DNA from: Silene conica
Taxonomy: Eukaryota > Streptophyta > Magnoliopsida > Caryophyllales > Caryophyllaceae
Direction of reading: 5' to 3'
DNA: 64,000 nucleotides
NCBI GenBank assembly: GCA_029255685.2
Contig: CM055314.2
Coordinates: 7,768,399-7,832,398, forward strand
Below the pieces are notes generated by a model that worked only from the letters and a program-made list of their open reading frames with translations, searched no databases and had not been told where the DNA came from. Below are positions 32,744-44,123 of this stretch, piece by piece. The position numbers and the translations under genes were made by a program. Position 1 is the stretch's first letter, and each line of letters opens with the position of its first letter.

Positions 32744-35152
32744 CAGTAAAGGGTATGCTGGTGTGCAGAGAGGTAATACTTGAGCAGTTAAAAACTATCT
32801 GCCTGATTAGTGTGTAGATCTCTCTGAGTATTTGTAGCTCTTTTCCCTTTTTGTTATTCAAGTAAGAAAAGAAGGGCAGAAGCTTTTTTTGTTTGTTCAG
32901 GTGAGGTCTGATTTAGAACCCATGCCTCGTTATAGTTGTTTGGTTAATTTAAAGTTTTGTATGATGGAGAGATGGAGTTTGAATTAGTTTTGCTACTGGA
33001 ATAGTTGTCTGGTCTTGTGTGTTGATGATGAGATCGACTTTTCGACTTTAGTTTTGGTTAGTTGAAATGTAAATATCATTGATTTGAAGTCTTATTGAAA
33101 TGGGTTTGTACTTAGTTAAGTACGCCAGCATAGATACTCGTTGCACCTCTTCATTGCTTTTTATCTTTGGGTAGTTATTCCCCGGGTGCTGCATTGATTG
33201 TGAGATACAGTGATGACGCTTGGGTAGGGGTTGTTAGATTTTGAGAAGTAAGCCGATCAGGATGATCGAGTTAGGCTTTCTTAGATTCGGTGCTAAAGAT
33301 GAAAGAGTTTGTGGATGTTGAAGGTAGTGTTTGAGCGGTGTTTATCTATTACATGCTTATGTTCGGTGCTTATTATTGGAGGGCTAGACATTGTTTAAAT
33401 GTACTCGGTATCCAAAGCATATGATCTTCTACCACTGCTATTTTCATCGGAGTGGTTGATGTGTTAAGTAGGATGATGAGTAGAATGCTTGACTGCGGTA
33501 TCATTGAGAGGATTGAAATGGTAAGGGAGCAAGTTCATGTAACTCGTCTTCAATTCCTCAGTAGTTTAAGTTTTAGGTTAGATGGACATTTTCCTGCTCA
33601 TCATTTTGACTAAGGAAGTGTTTGAACTTGTTTGGGCACGAAAATGTGACAACATTCAGCTGCAAATGTTGTATACTTCTCTCAACTAACCAGTTCATCT
33701 ACTTTGAGCTTTTTCGTGTATGCCATTCGGAATTCTAAAGTTTCATGGGGAGTAGGACGTAGGAGGGCTTTGTTTAAGCATGGAACCTGTGTTACTCCAA
33801 CACAGTACCGCATCTGACACATATAAGAGTGTCGGATATGACTATTTTTTACGAAGTTGTCTATTTTGTGGTCTAACATAAATGTCGAAGTGTTGGGTCG
33901 TGTAGGACACGCTACACGACAACTAAGTGACGTTTCAGATACCATAGAATGGAACTAGGTGATGCTTAATACATGACACTGAACTAATTTATTTAGATTT
34001 TAGCTTTATGAGATACTGTAATTTAAGGCTTAAGCACCAGTTTTAAGTGCCAAGTAAGAAAGTTCGGTCGCTTTATAGCCTTTTTGTGAAATTGACTGAC
34101 TTGAGACTATATTGCAAGTGCGCTTATGTACATATGTAATGTCCAACTATGTTGGGTTGTTGGGTTCCTGGGTTTATTGAAGATCTTTCATTACTGGATA
34201 GTTAATGGTCACTTCTTTAATTTTTGGCATCCATGGTGGGATAGTGTTACTTTTGGTGATTTTTATGCTGTGAAGTCGGGACAGTGCAGGATTTATTGGT
34301 GTTTCCCTGAACAGAAACATGTTTGTATCTCTGTTGTGCACACTGAGACGAGTGTCGAGTGATGTAAAAAAGTGCCGTCTAGCTGAAGCAGACCGTGCAT
34401 TTACTTTTCTTCAATATAATCTTACAATTGCATATCACCGGGTCTCGGGTACTGAGAGGGTTACCGGGTACAAGGGGAAGTGGGAAGAATTTTTCTTGTG
34501 TCTTGTTTAGTGCCTTGCTTAGAACCTTAAAGTTGCACAAGGCCTGCTGAAAGGTTTGATGACAAGTTTATGGAAACCTGTTGGTGTTCCATAGTTGTAT
34601 AGGACAAATGATGATTTTACAGTACAGCGCTCGCCAAATAAATTGTGTTGAGTATTAAAACAAGCTCTTGGACTCACTAAATCGCTGATAAACATTAATT
34701 TCAGTTAAATGCAGTGAGGAAAGGAATTGATTTTTTTTACTTTTAACAGGTGGTCGCCTAATGCTAACGGTGGATTGCTAGAGTCACTCTGATACAAAGA
34801 TGGGTATAGAGTTGATGTTGATGTCCCTGACAGTAAGTGGGCTGAAGCTCCAAGCTTCCATGATTTAGTAATATACTACACATCGTACAAAATCTATCTT
34901 TCCCGGTATTGTCGTGATATTGCATATACTTCTGATTTGATTGTTGGAGATCTCAACCACATTCATGGTCACTAATATGTGGGATAATGTTGTTTGCTCT
35001 TGGTTTAATTTCTTTCTTTACTGGACATGTTTCTGATCTTGAGTATTATTCTCAACGTTTTTTTAAGAAGGGCATCCACAACAAATGGGTATACTTACTT
35101 TCTCTTAACTACTCACTTTCCTACTTATTTATTTTATTTGGACGATTTTTAT
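32744..35152. other. Non-coding intergenic DNA
   Basis: No conserved coding sequence, RNA gene or clear transposon was recognised in 2.4 kb. Short open frames (for example 34126-34362 and 34319-34510) show no domain and no splice support. Confidence 0.4.
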
Positions 35153-35235
35153 TCGGAAATAACCTATTTGTGTTGCTAAGGTTGGTACATCCGACCCCCT
35201 TTCTCGCAATATGCGGGAGGTAATGTTGTTATTTC
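35153..35235 (+). mobile_element. Au-like SINE remnant
   Basis: ttcggaaataacc, ttgtgttgctaagg, gtacatccgaccccc and cgggaggtaatgttgttatt occur in the order of the body and 3' end of Au-type plant SINEs. The tRNA head is missing. Confidence 0.6.
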
Positions 35236-35449
35236 CTTGTGTAATCATAAATTTGAAACTTTTTAAGTTTGAATTGAGTGATGCTATGTTATGTCTTAAT
35301 TTAGGAAGTACATAGAATTTGGATTTTAGGTCGTTTCCATTTTTCTGAGATTTAGTCATTTAGATTGTTTCCTAACTTTGTTTTGGATTCTGGCTATATT
35401 TTTCTCTCACATGTACGATATGTTCTGGAATTTGTAATAATGCAGTATC

Positions 35450-35530
35450 TCAGTCCCAAACATTTGTTTTAATTTGATTAGCTTACAAAGAATAAAAAAA
35501 GCAAACAAATGAATGATACGGATGGAGAAT
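35450..35530. mobile_element. Stowaway-like MITE remnant
   Basis: Inverted words around catttgttttaatttgatt and caaacaaatgaatgatacgg, with a ggatggag end, resemble Stowaway MITE copies elsewhere in the window (11.6 and 21.5 kb). Confidence 0.4.
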
Positions 35531-36204
35531 TTTGTATTAGTATACCTGTTTTGTTTGTTTTTAGTTTCTGGATTTTTTGGGTAGCAGGAAATGTGTTCTT
35601 AATTGTTGTCAATCAGACTGTCACTACTGTCAGCTTCGTATTCATAGTTAGCTATTATAGAATTCTTAGGTAGATTTTTTTTTCAATCAACGTGCTAGAA
35701 TATGTCTAAGCCTGTCTCAATACGTTAATACTACGTACTTAATACTTAATCGCAGCCAGCTCGCCCATTTTGCTTAAAGCTCTAAAACTCAAAACTCAAG
35801 TTTCTGCACTACAAATTTGTATCATCTTCTCTTAATTTATTTTTCAGTTTAAAGTAATATTTCACATTTTTTTATTGTGCATTTATTAAATTTATAAATT
35901 GGTTATATTATTAGTTTAATTTGATATTATTTGATTATTTGATTATTTGATTGAAGATTTGAAGTTAAGGGCGTTTTTTACTCTGTTTTTGGTCTAAATG
36001 CAATCTGAAATTAAGTTGTTAACTGTTCAAATTTGATTATATGATTTGGGTTTTATTTTAATTTGTAAATGAAGTGGTAAGTATTTGTATTTTGTGTTTT
36101 TTTATTGTGGTAGTAGTCAAGATTGATTTTTTTCGGGAAAGATTTGATTTTTACTGTAGGGAAACTTTGCGGGGTTGTATTATACAGTATTAATCATATT
36201 TTGT
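35531..36204. other. AT-rich non-coding DNA
   Basis: No gene is seen. It contains simple T-rich and gattatttgattatttga tracts. Confidence 0.4.
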
Positions 36205-36530
36205 TTCGGAAATAGTCTCTTTGTGTTGCTAATATGAGGAGTTAGCTTAATTTGATATATAAAGTTATGGGTTCGGAAATAGTCTCTTTGTCTTGCTAAT
36301 ATACTTCGGAAATAGCCTCTTTGTGTTGCTAATTTAAGGAGGTAGCTTAATTTGATATCTAAAGTTAGTTGTGGGTTAGGAAATAGTCTTTTTGTGTTGC
36401 TAATATAAGGTTAAGACTGTGTACATTCGACTTTCCTTGCCCTTGTCCTTGCCCTTGCTCTTGCCCTTGCCTGCAATTTGCTGGATCCATTGAGGCACTG
36501 GGGTAACGTTGTCGTTAAAGCATACGAGTA
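36205..36530 (+). mobile_element. Au-like SINE with tandemly repeated internal segment
   Basis: The word ggaaatagtctctttgtgtt with its tail gctaat occurs four times with small changes (about 36208, 36274, 36306 and 36379). The last copy continues into aaggttaagactgtgtacat, a (cccttg)n microsatellite, and cactggggtaacgttgtcgt, the body and 3' end of an Au-type SINE. The tRNA head is not seen. Confidence 0.65.
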
Positions 36531-36557
36531 TATGGTAGAAGTGAAGTGTGTGATGGT

Positions 36558-37340
36558 ATGGGAGGAATAAAAGAGGGTGTAAGTGATGGAGAAAAGGTTA
36601 TGATAGCCTCAATATTAGGTAGAAGAGCTTGTGATTACTTGTTAGCAAACCTTCATACAGCTCAGACTTCTTTGGTGAGTGATGAGAATAGTGAAAAGAT
36701 TCAGATAGGTTAGCAGATCTTGTCGAGAGTCCAAATACTGCGAGTTTTAGCTAGAATTACGGGTTTTTTCGGCAAATTTCGCGGACTAAGACCTGGAAAT
36801 TGGTATTGAGTTGGGGGGATGGGTATTGTAGAGAGCCAAAGGAAGGTGAGGAATAGGAAACTACCCGGTTTATGAGATACCGGGTTGAGGATGAAGGTCT
36901 GAAAGAGGGTAATTGAGAAACTGAACAGATTGTTTGGGGGTTTAGATGATGATAATATGGCCTTGAAATTGGATCGGGTTACTGATATGGAGATGTTTTT
37001 CTTGGTGTCGAGGTATTTTTTGTTTCCTCGAGGTAAGGGTGGTTCAGGGACATGTTTTGAGTTGGGAAAGCATGTTTGGGAGGTGGATTTGTTAAGTTCT
37101 CGGTCTGATTATTGTGTTTGCGCATTTCTGTCAAGATTTGCTGGTATTCAGATTGTTCTAATGATACCTATTGAATTTGGGGTTGTGGAATTAGGCTCAG
37201 TGAGATCCATGGCGGAGAACCCAAATTTATTGAGTGCTTTGAAATTGGCTCTTGGGCACACACCGCTGTTTGTTCAACCTAAACCTCAAATTCTATGTCT
37301 GTTGTTAGTGCACTGCAATAAGTTTCTGGGTCTGATCTGA
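36558..37340 (+). pseudogene. JAM-type bHLH transcription factor relic (MYC_N domain only)
   Basis: From ATG 36558 the frame reads SDGEKVMIASILGRRACDYL. A frameshift near 36712 moves homology to the next frame (LADLVESPNTASFS), with stops at 36752 and 36854, where KTWKLVLSWGDGYCREPKEG is still clear. A second frameshift near 36912 brings VIEKLNRLFGGLDDDNMALK, LDRVTDMEMFFLVSRYF, GKHVWEVD, DYCVCAFLSRFAGIQ and VVELGSVRS. This is the bHLH-MYC_N domain of the group containing bHLH3/13/17 (JAM repressors of jasmonate signalling). The bHLH DNA-binding domain and ACT-like C-terminus are not found. Intact family genes are usually single-exon proteins of about 500-600 residues. Confidence 0.8.
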
Positions 37341-37767
37341 AAACATCAGAGAGAGTAGCAGGAGTTCAGGAATGACAGCGTAGCGATATCGGTGGCTGTG
37401 GCGGTGGAAGCGGCAGCGACGAGGCGAGGATAAAGGAGAAATGATGATGGTTTGGAAATGGCGAAAGTTGTAGATGAAGAAATCAGGGTTTTGAGATTGG
37501 AGAAAACGATTCTACAAAATATAATTGATCGATTGATTGAATGTGTGTTTGTTGTCTGCAATAATCTCCGGAGTCAGGCCACCATCATTCCGCTCTCCAT
37601 GCGATATTCTACTGGTATACTACCACTCTCCTATATTAGAGTTGATATTAAACTAATAATTAAAATGAAGACAACTTTAATTAGTAGCTTTAATTCAAAT
37701 GAAAATTTTGGAACAGGTAGTGCAAGTAGAGTTAATATAGCCCTTCAAAAAAAAGTAGAGTTAATAT

Positions 37768-38611
37768 AGAATTGCTATATCACGTCCCCTATTTTACTTT
37801 TTACGTCCCCTATTTTTCAATTTATTCCAAATATGCCCCTAACCTCTAAAGTTATATTTTGTTAAATTTAATATTGTTTAATTGTAAATGTGTTTTTGAG
37901 ACCGTTTAATTAAAAATGAATCACGACGAGTCGACAACGATCCCGCCGATGTATTTTATAAATATTTATTTACTCACGATAAAGGACAAAGTTCGCAATT
38001 TAACAACGAATTAATGCGAACCAATATTATCGTAAAGTGTTTTTGAGACGATCTTTATATTTACTGTTATATTTTTGTGACGGTATACATTATACGGTAT
38101 ATCGTTATCGATTTATTTGGTACGACGATCTGTATTAAAATTTAAAGACGGTTTGAAAAGTAATTAATTTCTCAAACATTCACTCATATTTGTTTTAAAA
38201 AAAAATTAAAAAACAAAAGAAAAAGAGAAAAAACACACCAAATGGTACTGTCGTGTAATTTACACGGCAGTACCATGTAATTTACACCGCACCGCCATTT
38301 GGTGTGGATAAGAACAAAATATGAGTGGATATTTAGGATATTAATTACTTTTTAGACCGTCTTTAAATTTTAATAACAATAGACCGTATATTACATATAA
38401 TACAAATTGTCGTACCAAAAACTCAATAACGATATACCGTATAATATAAACCGTCACAAAAATAAAACAATTATTATAAAGATCGTCACAAAAACACTTT
38501 ACGATAAAACAAAATATTTTTTTGCAAAAGTTACTATAAGGGCAAATTTAGAATAAATTAAAAAATAGAAGACGTAACAAGTAAAATAGGGGGCGTGATA
38601 TAACAAGTCCC
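37768..38611. mobile_element. Foldback Mutator-like element
   Basis: The 9-bp word agttaatat flanks both sides (37759-37767 and 38612-38620). Arms of about 270-400 bp are inverted copies (left tatatcacgtcccctatttt, right aaaatagggggcgtgatata; further in, agacggtttgaaaagtaatt pairs with aattactttttagaccgtct). The centre, 38236-38310, is itself palindromic (caccaaatgg ... ccatttggtg, with a tttacacgg core). No transposase frame. Confidence 0.85.
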
Positions 38612-39087
38612 AGTTAATATGCTAGAATGTTTAGATGTTTTTGTACAGGACCGTCTTACATTTGTTTCAAATGAAAACGAGTATTTATAATAATATCATG
38701 GAAAATTGAGTGAAGTGGCAAAGTTTAGAGACGAGACAGATGATATATTAGCGTCTAAAAGGCAATTCTAAATGGAAAGTAACGAGATAATAGTGGGATA
38801 CTAGGATAGATCTAAATGTATTAGAGCAATGATGATGGGACATTTAACTTTCTTCTTAACGCAGAATACTACTCAGAAGTGTTGGGAAAAATACCAAGTC
38901 TTCTGTAAAAGGCTATTCAAGTAGACTTGCTGAATTGAGAGGGGATGGACATTGGGTCACACAGGAGTCGTTTTTGCCACCGTGTAGACATTACTATAGT
39001 CAGTTTTCGTTATACCCAAAGAAGAATGTTTGTAGCGTCAGAAAAACAACAAGCATTCTTAACCCTAACAGGCTGAAACCTAGAAAA
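38612..39087. other. Non-coding DNA
   Basis: It probably includes the 3' flank of the EC1-like gene. No other feature is recognised. Confidence 0.4.
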
Positions 39088-39499
39088 TCAGTGATGCGTG
39101 TTATCAGTAACAGTAAGCAGAGCACTAGCAGGAGCAGCATAAACTTTGTTACAGTAACCAGGAAGCAAACTCCATTCTTGCGCAGTAAACCCGAGAACAC
39201 CAAGCATTGAAGGCCAGCACTTTTGCGTGATAAACTTAATTGCATTACAGCACGGTGTGTCAATATCAGTCTGACCATTCCAGAAGAATGCAATCACCTC
39301 ATTCGAGCACTGCCTTAACTCTGCCAGTGAACTCCAACAGTCGTTCGTATCGCCCTCAGTAGCCTGCACTCCTGCAGTCTTGCAGCAAGGCCAAACCCCA
39401 TGCTTGGATCCATCGGAAAGTCTCTTAGTGATGTTGCAGTGTTTGATATCATAAGGATTATGATCACTGCTCCAAAAATGGTTTTTTGATTGCTGCCAT
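39088..39499 (-). pseudogene. EC1-like (ECA1 gametogenesis-related, prolamin-like) secreted peptide gene, frameshifted
   Basis: EC1-type proteins are small secreted cysteine-rich peptides of the egg cell that act at gamete fusion. The main frame encodes a complete prolamin-like domain: NDCWSSLAEL, QCSNEVIAFFWNG, PCCNAIKFIT, KCWPSMLGVLGFTAQE and GYCNK, with all six family cysteines. Upstream, ATG 39499 begins MAAIKKPF in one frame. A hydrophobic signal-peptide core (AVIIILMISNTATS) and the segment to GLAARLQE lie in a second frame. The cysteine domain is in a third. Family genes are intronless, so two frameshifts (near 39470 and 39375) are inferred. A TATA box lies about 75 bp upstream. It could be functional only if the sequence has base errors at both places. 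Confidence 0.8.
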
Positions 39500-39571
39500 T
39501 TTTTTGAGGTTTCTTGATTGTATGAAAGCGGGTTTATGTGAATGCGAGTAGAATGAGGAGTTTGAAGGTGA

Positions 39572-39581
39572 TTTATATAGT
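39572..39581 (-). promoter_or_regulatory. TATA box of the EC1-like gene
   Basis: On the - strand, CACTATATAAATCACC lies 73-82 bp before the ATG, a spacing that leaves a normal short leader. Confidence 0.6.
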
Positions 39582-40686
39582 GCGGATTTGGGAGATGAAA
39601 GGTCAGAAATGAGAAGATGAATCATGTAGAGATGTAATGTAATTTAATGAGTAGAAATTACTGTAGTAGTGGTAATTTTAGGCTGTTCAGTTTTACTCAA
39701 TCCGGAATAATAAGATAAAAATGTGAAATATTAACGGTCTTTAGCTAAAATATATCGACTTTTTTATGATTTATGATTTTGTTTAGTGTGTGACAATATT
39801 CTAGAGTTCACCAAGCTAAGGAAGTAATTCTTTCTCGTAGCCCACCACTATCCTATAATAGAGAAGATAGAGGCTGTAAAGTAGAAGAAAAAGGAGTCTT
39901 TTGTCTTCATGATAGAATTGAATAACAAATTATTTGACAGGTTACTTCGACTAATAATGTTAGAACTATAATGTCAAAAGTAATTGTTCGACAACTAAAA
40001 TTACAGGTCCAAAAATATTATTGGAGTTGCTGCGTTCTGTTGTTGTGGTGGCTGCAGAGACTGGTAAAGAATAATTCTATTAGCAACTTGGGTACTATCA
40101 TCGTGATTCCTGGATTTTTTTCCGATATTGAAAATGTGTCCGGTATCTATCATTTATGCAGAAAATTCTTCATACTCATCCGACTCTAAGTCCGAGTCCT
40201 GAAATAAAAATACAGACGTGTAATGTTTTGTTTTGAAACTCATTCTAACAAAGCCCATTTATGCTTCAGACCGAAATTTAACTAAAAAAACAAAAAACAT
40301 GAACTAAATGTCAATTGCCTTTTTCTAAGTTCATCGCACCATACAAAATTTGTTGCACAGCAGTAGGATAGCTATTTAGCATCTGTCATAAAACTCTAAT
40401 GGAGCCCTCAATAAAGTAATTCGGTCAAGCAGTAGTAATTCTGTCAAGCAGCAGTAATAACTCTAATGGAGCACTCAATAAGAGAACTAGCTTACATCTT
40501 CTTCAACCATTGAAAAAGAAATGATAATCTTGTGTCATTTACCTTATTGAGCTTACAGGTCAAGTGAACTACACAATCTTTAATCACATAATACAATTCC
40601 TAAGAGGAGAAATAAATTTGGCTGTGAGAGCTACACAATCATCAGGACAGACGTAGCATGGCTGAGTATGCAAAAGGTGGGCTTCT
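39582..40686. other. Non-coding DNA upstream of the EC1-like gene
   Basis: No gene is seen. A short direct repeat (gtcaagcagtagtaat / gtcaagcagcagtaat with ctaatggagc) is present around 40400-40475. Confidence 0.4.
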
Positions 40687-40944
40687 TTGTTTGCAGTTGG
40701 CAAAGATACATCTAAAATGACGGTTGATTATAGAAGTCAAGTGAAGAGCGAACAGAGTGGCGGGGTAATCATCAGAACAAGGTGGGGTCGCGTGTTTTCT
40801 ATCCAATGTAGCTGTCTTGATCTACCAACAAAAGAAGCAAGATACGTCTACCACGTTTGGATAGAGGGAAATAGGGACTTGGACGATTTAAGTGTCTATG
40901 AAGAAGGCCCTGTTACTATATTCTCAAAAAGCGAGGGGTACTAG
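40687..40944 (+). CDS. Unrecognised last-exon-like ORF
   Basis: The frame follows an acceptor-like tttgtttgcag at 40696, so the true exon may start at about 40697 rather than at the ATG. It reads GKDTSKMTVDYRSQVKSEQS, then GGVIIRTRWGRVFSIQC, DLPTKEARYVYHVWIEG and ends EEGPVTIFSKSEGY. Residue composition looks like a real soluble protein rather than random sequence, but I recognise no family. No upstream exon was identified. It may be another gene fragment. Confidence 0.35.
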   Translation: MFAVGKDTSKMTVDYRSQVKSEQSGGVIIRTRWGRVFSIQCSCLDLPTKEARYVYHVWIEGNRDLDDLSVYEEGPVTIFSKSEGY

Positions 40945-41460
40945 ACTCAGACTGATAAGCCCGTCGCAAGTTTGATGCAACACTGTTTCATCTTAAGTTG
41001 AACTATTGTATTCCAGTAACTTTTAGTTGAAACTTTTCTTGAATAAGAGCGAGTACCTGTGGGTATAAACATATTACATATTCTCGTATATTAGTCTGTG
41101 TTACGATTTAGTACAATCGGAGGTGCTGGATTCATGTTAAATTGATACTCTGCATTTATGCTTAACTTCTGAATTCCTCATGAAAATTGTTCCTTTACTA
41201 TTCCTATTCATTTTAACTGTTTTGATAGTAACTTTTGGGATAGCAAGTTTGTTGCTTATGTATAAAATCATGAAAACGATTCCCGTGAGCCAATGTTTAC
41301 GTAACTTACACGTGATAGATAGACTATATGATTATAATCAAATATGTTAGTCATTCAGTATATCAAAATCACTCTACAACAAATTAAATCAACATGCCAC
41401 ATGAATATGATACGAACAAAAAAAGTACTATGTTGAAATTATGAATATTTACATAATGAT
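40945..41460. other. Non-coding DNA
   Basis: Nothing recognised beyond a possible 3' untranslated region following the ORF. Confidence 0.35.
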
Positions 41461-41472
41461 AAATTACGTCCT

Positions 41473-41510
41473 TGGAATTCCGCGCGCATCGCGCGCGAAA
41501 TGACAACTAG
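41473..41510 (+). mobile_element. Helitron 3' terminus (+ strand)
   Basis: A strong GC hairpin (CGCGCGC at 41481-41487, GCGCGCG at 41491-41497) is followed 9 bp later by CTAG (41507-41510) and a T, the Helitron 3'-end signature. The 5' end is not identified. Confidence 0.65.
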
Positions 41511-41826
41511 TAACATAAAAAAATCCATATATTTTGAATTTTGAAGGAGTTGGTCTAACTTCAAATACAATTCGTTAATAATTTGATTATGCATCTATCT
41601 ATCTATATTATTAAAGGAAGTTTTTTCCAAGCGATGTGATTGGCTGAAAAATATAATAGGAGGTTTCAAAATAAAAATAGAAAAAGATAAATTTGCAATT
41701 ATATTAAGAAATTAATATCTATCTATCTATATTATTAAAATGGGCTTTAATAAAAATAAGGAAAAAAATAGATTTCAACTCAAATTCTCTAATACTCAAA
41801 AGATAAAGACGTCAATTGGATCCTAA

Positions 41827-43195
41827 CTAGGTTGTAACCCGTGAAATTCACGGGTCTGTTTTTTAAATTTTAGATGAATATAGTTAATAATATTGGAGAT
41901 AAACAAATTAATTATTTACGGTGGTCTGTTTTTAATTTTAGATGAATACCGTAATTAATAATATCAAAGAAAGCTGATTAGTTATATACGTATAAATAAA
42001 TTTCGAATTATTTATGACACATGTCAGTATTACGGTATACATGAGTTATCATATAGTTGTTCACTAAGATGATCGAGGCTTCACTACAAGAAAATGCTCA
42101 GTTTGCGACGGACTGAAATTCCGTCGCAAATATAGGGTTGCGACGAAATTTGCGACGGAAATGTAACTTGAGACGGATCCAAAATTTTCCAACCCGCGAA
42201 ATGAAAGTCAAATGGCGGGAAAGTTTGCGACGGAAATTCCGTCGCAAATTTTGACTTTTGCGACGGAAATTCTGTCGCAAAACCTTGACCATCCTTGACC
42301 AAAATCTGGTCAAGGGTCAAAATAATCTGACGAGACGTGAATAGTAAATGTATAAAGTTGGAAAATCTGGTCAAGGGTCAAAACCTAGAATTAATATACT
42401 TCTAATTACCCATTACAACATTTTTAAAATATGTAACCCATATATAATATAAAGTTGTATATTACATATCGTACCATAAAAGCAAAACGTAAATAATCTG
42501 ATGAGACGTGAATAGTAAATGTATAGTTGGGTTAAAAAAAACGTATTTTTGATTATATTTAGTAAAGATGTTCATATAGTAAAATAATAGTTATTGCGTG
42601 CGACGTCTTACACGAAGACATTCCAAATTTATTAAATGACCATTCAATTACTATATTAAATAAATATTCCGTAATTGTTAAAATGTTTCGCATTCACGTG
42701 AATAGTCGTCTTACATTAAATAGAAAATATAGTCTAATATATTACGACGCTCACATTAGTGTATATACCGAGAAAGAGTAGTTATTCCGACCCGTGAACT
42801 TTACGGGCCTAATTTAAATCGTTATTGGAATATGATATATGATTTTCTACCTATCTATTTTTAAAACAGTATTTCATAATATTGTGGAATATTATTAAGG
42901 AATATTCTGGAATATTGCAATCTTGACTATTAGTTGCATATACGTGTAAAATCATGAAAATTTATATTGGAGTATGATATATGATTATGATAATGGGATG
43001 GGATGAGCCTGTTGACTTTAGTAATTAATTACGGCTTTACTTAATTAGAATCTTTGATAATATTTACTATATTCATTTTTTTTTAATTTTTTTTAGAAAT
43101 CTTCCAGTAGCTCTGAAATCGTGCCACGTCAGATGAAGGTTGTTTTTAGTGATGCCATGTCAGCGGATTGACTTCTGCATTAATAAAGTATATGA
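41827..43195 (-). mobile_element. Candidate Helitron with embedded CACTA end
   Basis: On the - strand it ends with an ACCCGTGAA/TTCACGGGT hairpin (41837-41855), a spacer and CTAG (41830-41827), followed by T. The proposed start is TCATATACTTTATTAATGCA at 43195 (or 43202), a Helitron-like terminus preceded by A. A second, similar hairpin occurs near 42789. The 3' end is well supported; the 5' end is tentative. Confidence 0.55.
42082..42320 (+). mobile_element. CACTA (En/Spm-type) left terminus
   Basis: It begins CACTACAAGAAAATG, the standard CACTA terminal inverted repeat. Subterminal inverted words built on tttgcgacgg and ccgtcgcaaa repeat at least four times. The right terminus (CTTGTAGTG) is not found, so only a fragment is present. 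Confidence 0.75.
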
Positions 43196-43551
43196 TATAT
43201 GATTGAAATAAAATACCTAAGTCTCATCCCCTATATATACTTGATCATATTGCAGCTTGCATACAATACTCCTATTTAAAATAATTCCCTCGAATTTTCG
43301 ATATTTCTTTTTATTTCTCATCAAACCAATGGCATCTTCTTGACATCTTCCCAAATTACTAGCAACTTTTAGCGTGATATTGCGGAATCTATTTGCTATT
43401 ACTCACACCAGCATGAAACGTATACATGCTTGCATATTCATGAGGTTAAATCGGATATGTAATTATTGGAATAATTGTTGGAGACTCAAATGATGGATAT
43501 GCAAGCATGATAACTAACTGCTGAGTTAAACTGATGATAATAACTCTTTTT

Positions 43552-44123
43552 TAGGGGTGTTCATAATAAACTGAACCGCAATAACCGAACCGAAAACCCA
43601 AAAAACCGTACATTTTTAAGGTTCGATTAACCGAACCGTTTTGACAAAGCGGTTCGGTGAATCGAACCGTTAAATTTATCATGTACACGGTTCGGTTGAG
43701 GTTCGCAAGTTTAGAAAAGAGGTTAACCGCTAACCGAACCGTTCACAAAAAAGTAAGCAAAAAGTTAAAATACTATATAAATTTTTTTCTTTTGTTTAAT
43801 TAAAAAGTGTTTTCAAATTCAATAATGGTTAAAATGATTAATATTAAAGTTTCCCTAATTAATTTTATTGTTGAGTATAATTAAATATTAAAAACTTAAT
43901 TAAACTACTAGATAAAATTCTCGAAAACTAAAGAAAAAGTATATTTAGCATGTTTATAGGTTAACCGGTAACCGAACCGCAAATAACCGTTTAAAGTGGT
44001 TAACCGAACCGTTTATAACCGTTCCTAACGGTGCGGTTAGGTTCGGTGTTTTGCCAAACCGAACCGTATGCGAATCGAATTAAATATACGGTTCGGTGAA
44101 CCGAACCGCGAATGAACACCCTA
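43552..44123. mobile_element. hAT-like element with ccgaacc/ggttcgg interior
   Basis: The ends are TAGGGGTGTTCAT and, reverse-complemented, TAGGGTGTTCAT. Flanking 8-mers ctcttttt and ctcttttc differ by one base. Subterminal regions are built from aaccgaaccg words on both strands. 572 bp, non-coding. Confidence 0.8.

Noticed and set aside
34126..34510. Two + strand open frames
   Set aside because: No domain, no splice context and composition like surrounding DNA.
39000..39293. Second long frame on the - strand overlapping the EC1-like domain
   Set aside because: Shadow frame; it is Leu-rich, while the other frame carries all six family cysteines.
43200..43345. Promoter and short gene (ccctatatatac followed by an ATG)
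   Set aside because: The frame stops after a few codons; the TATA-like word alone is not enough.
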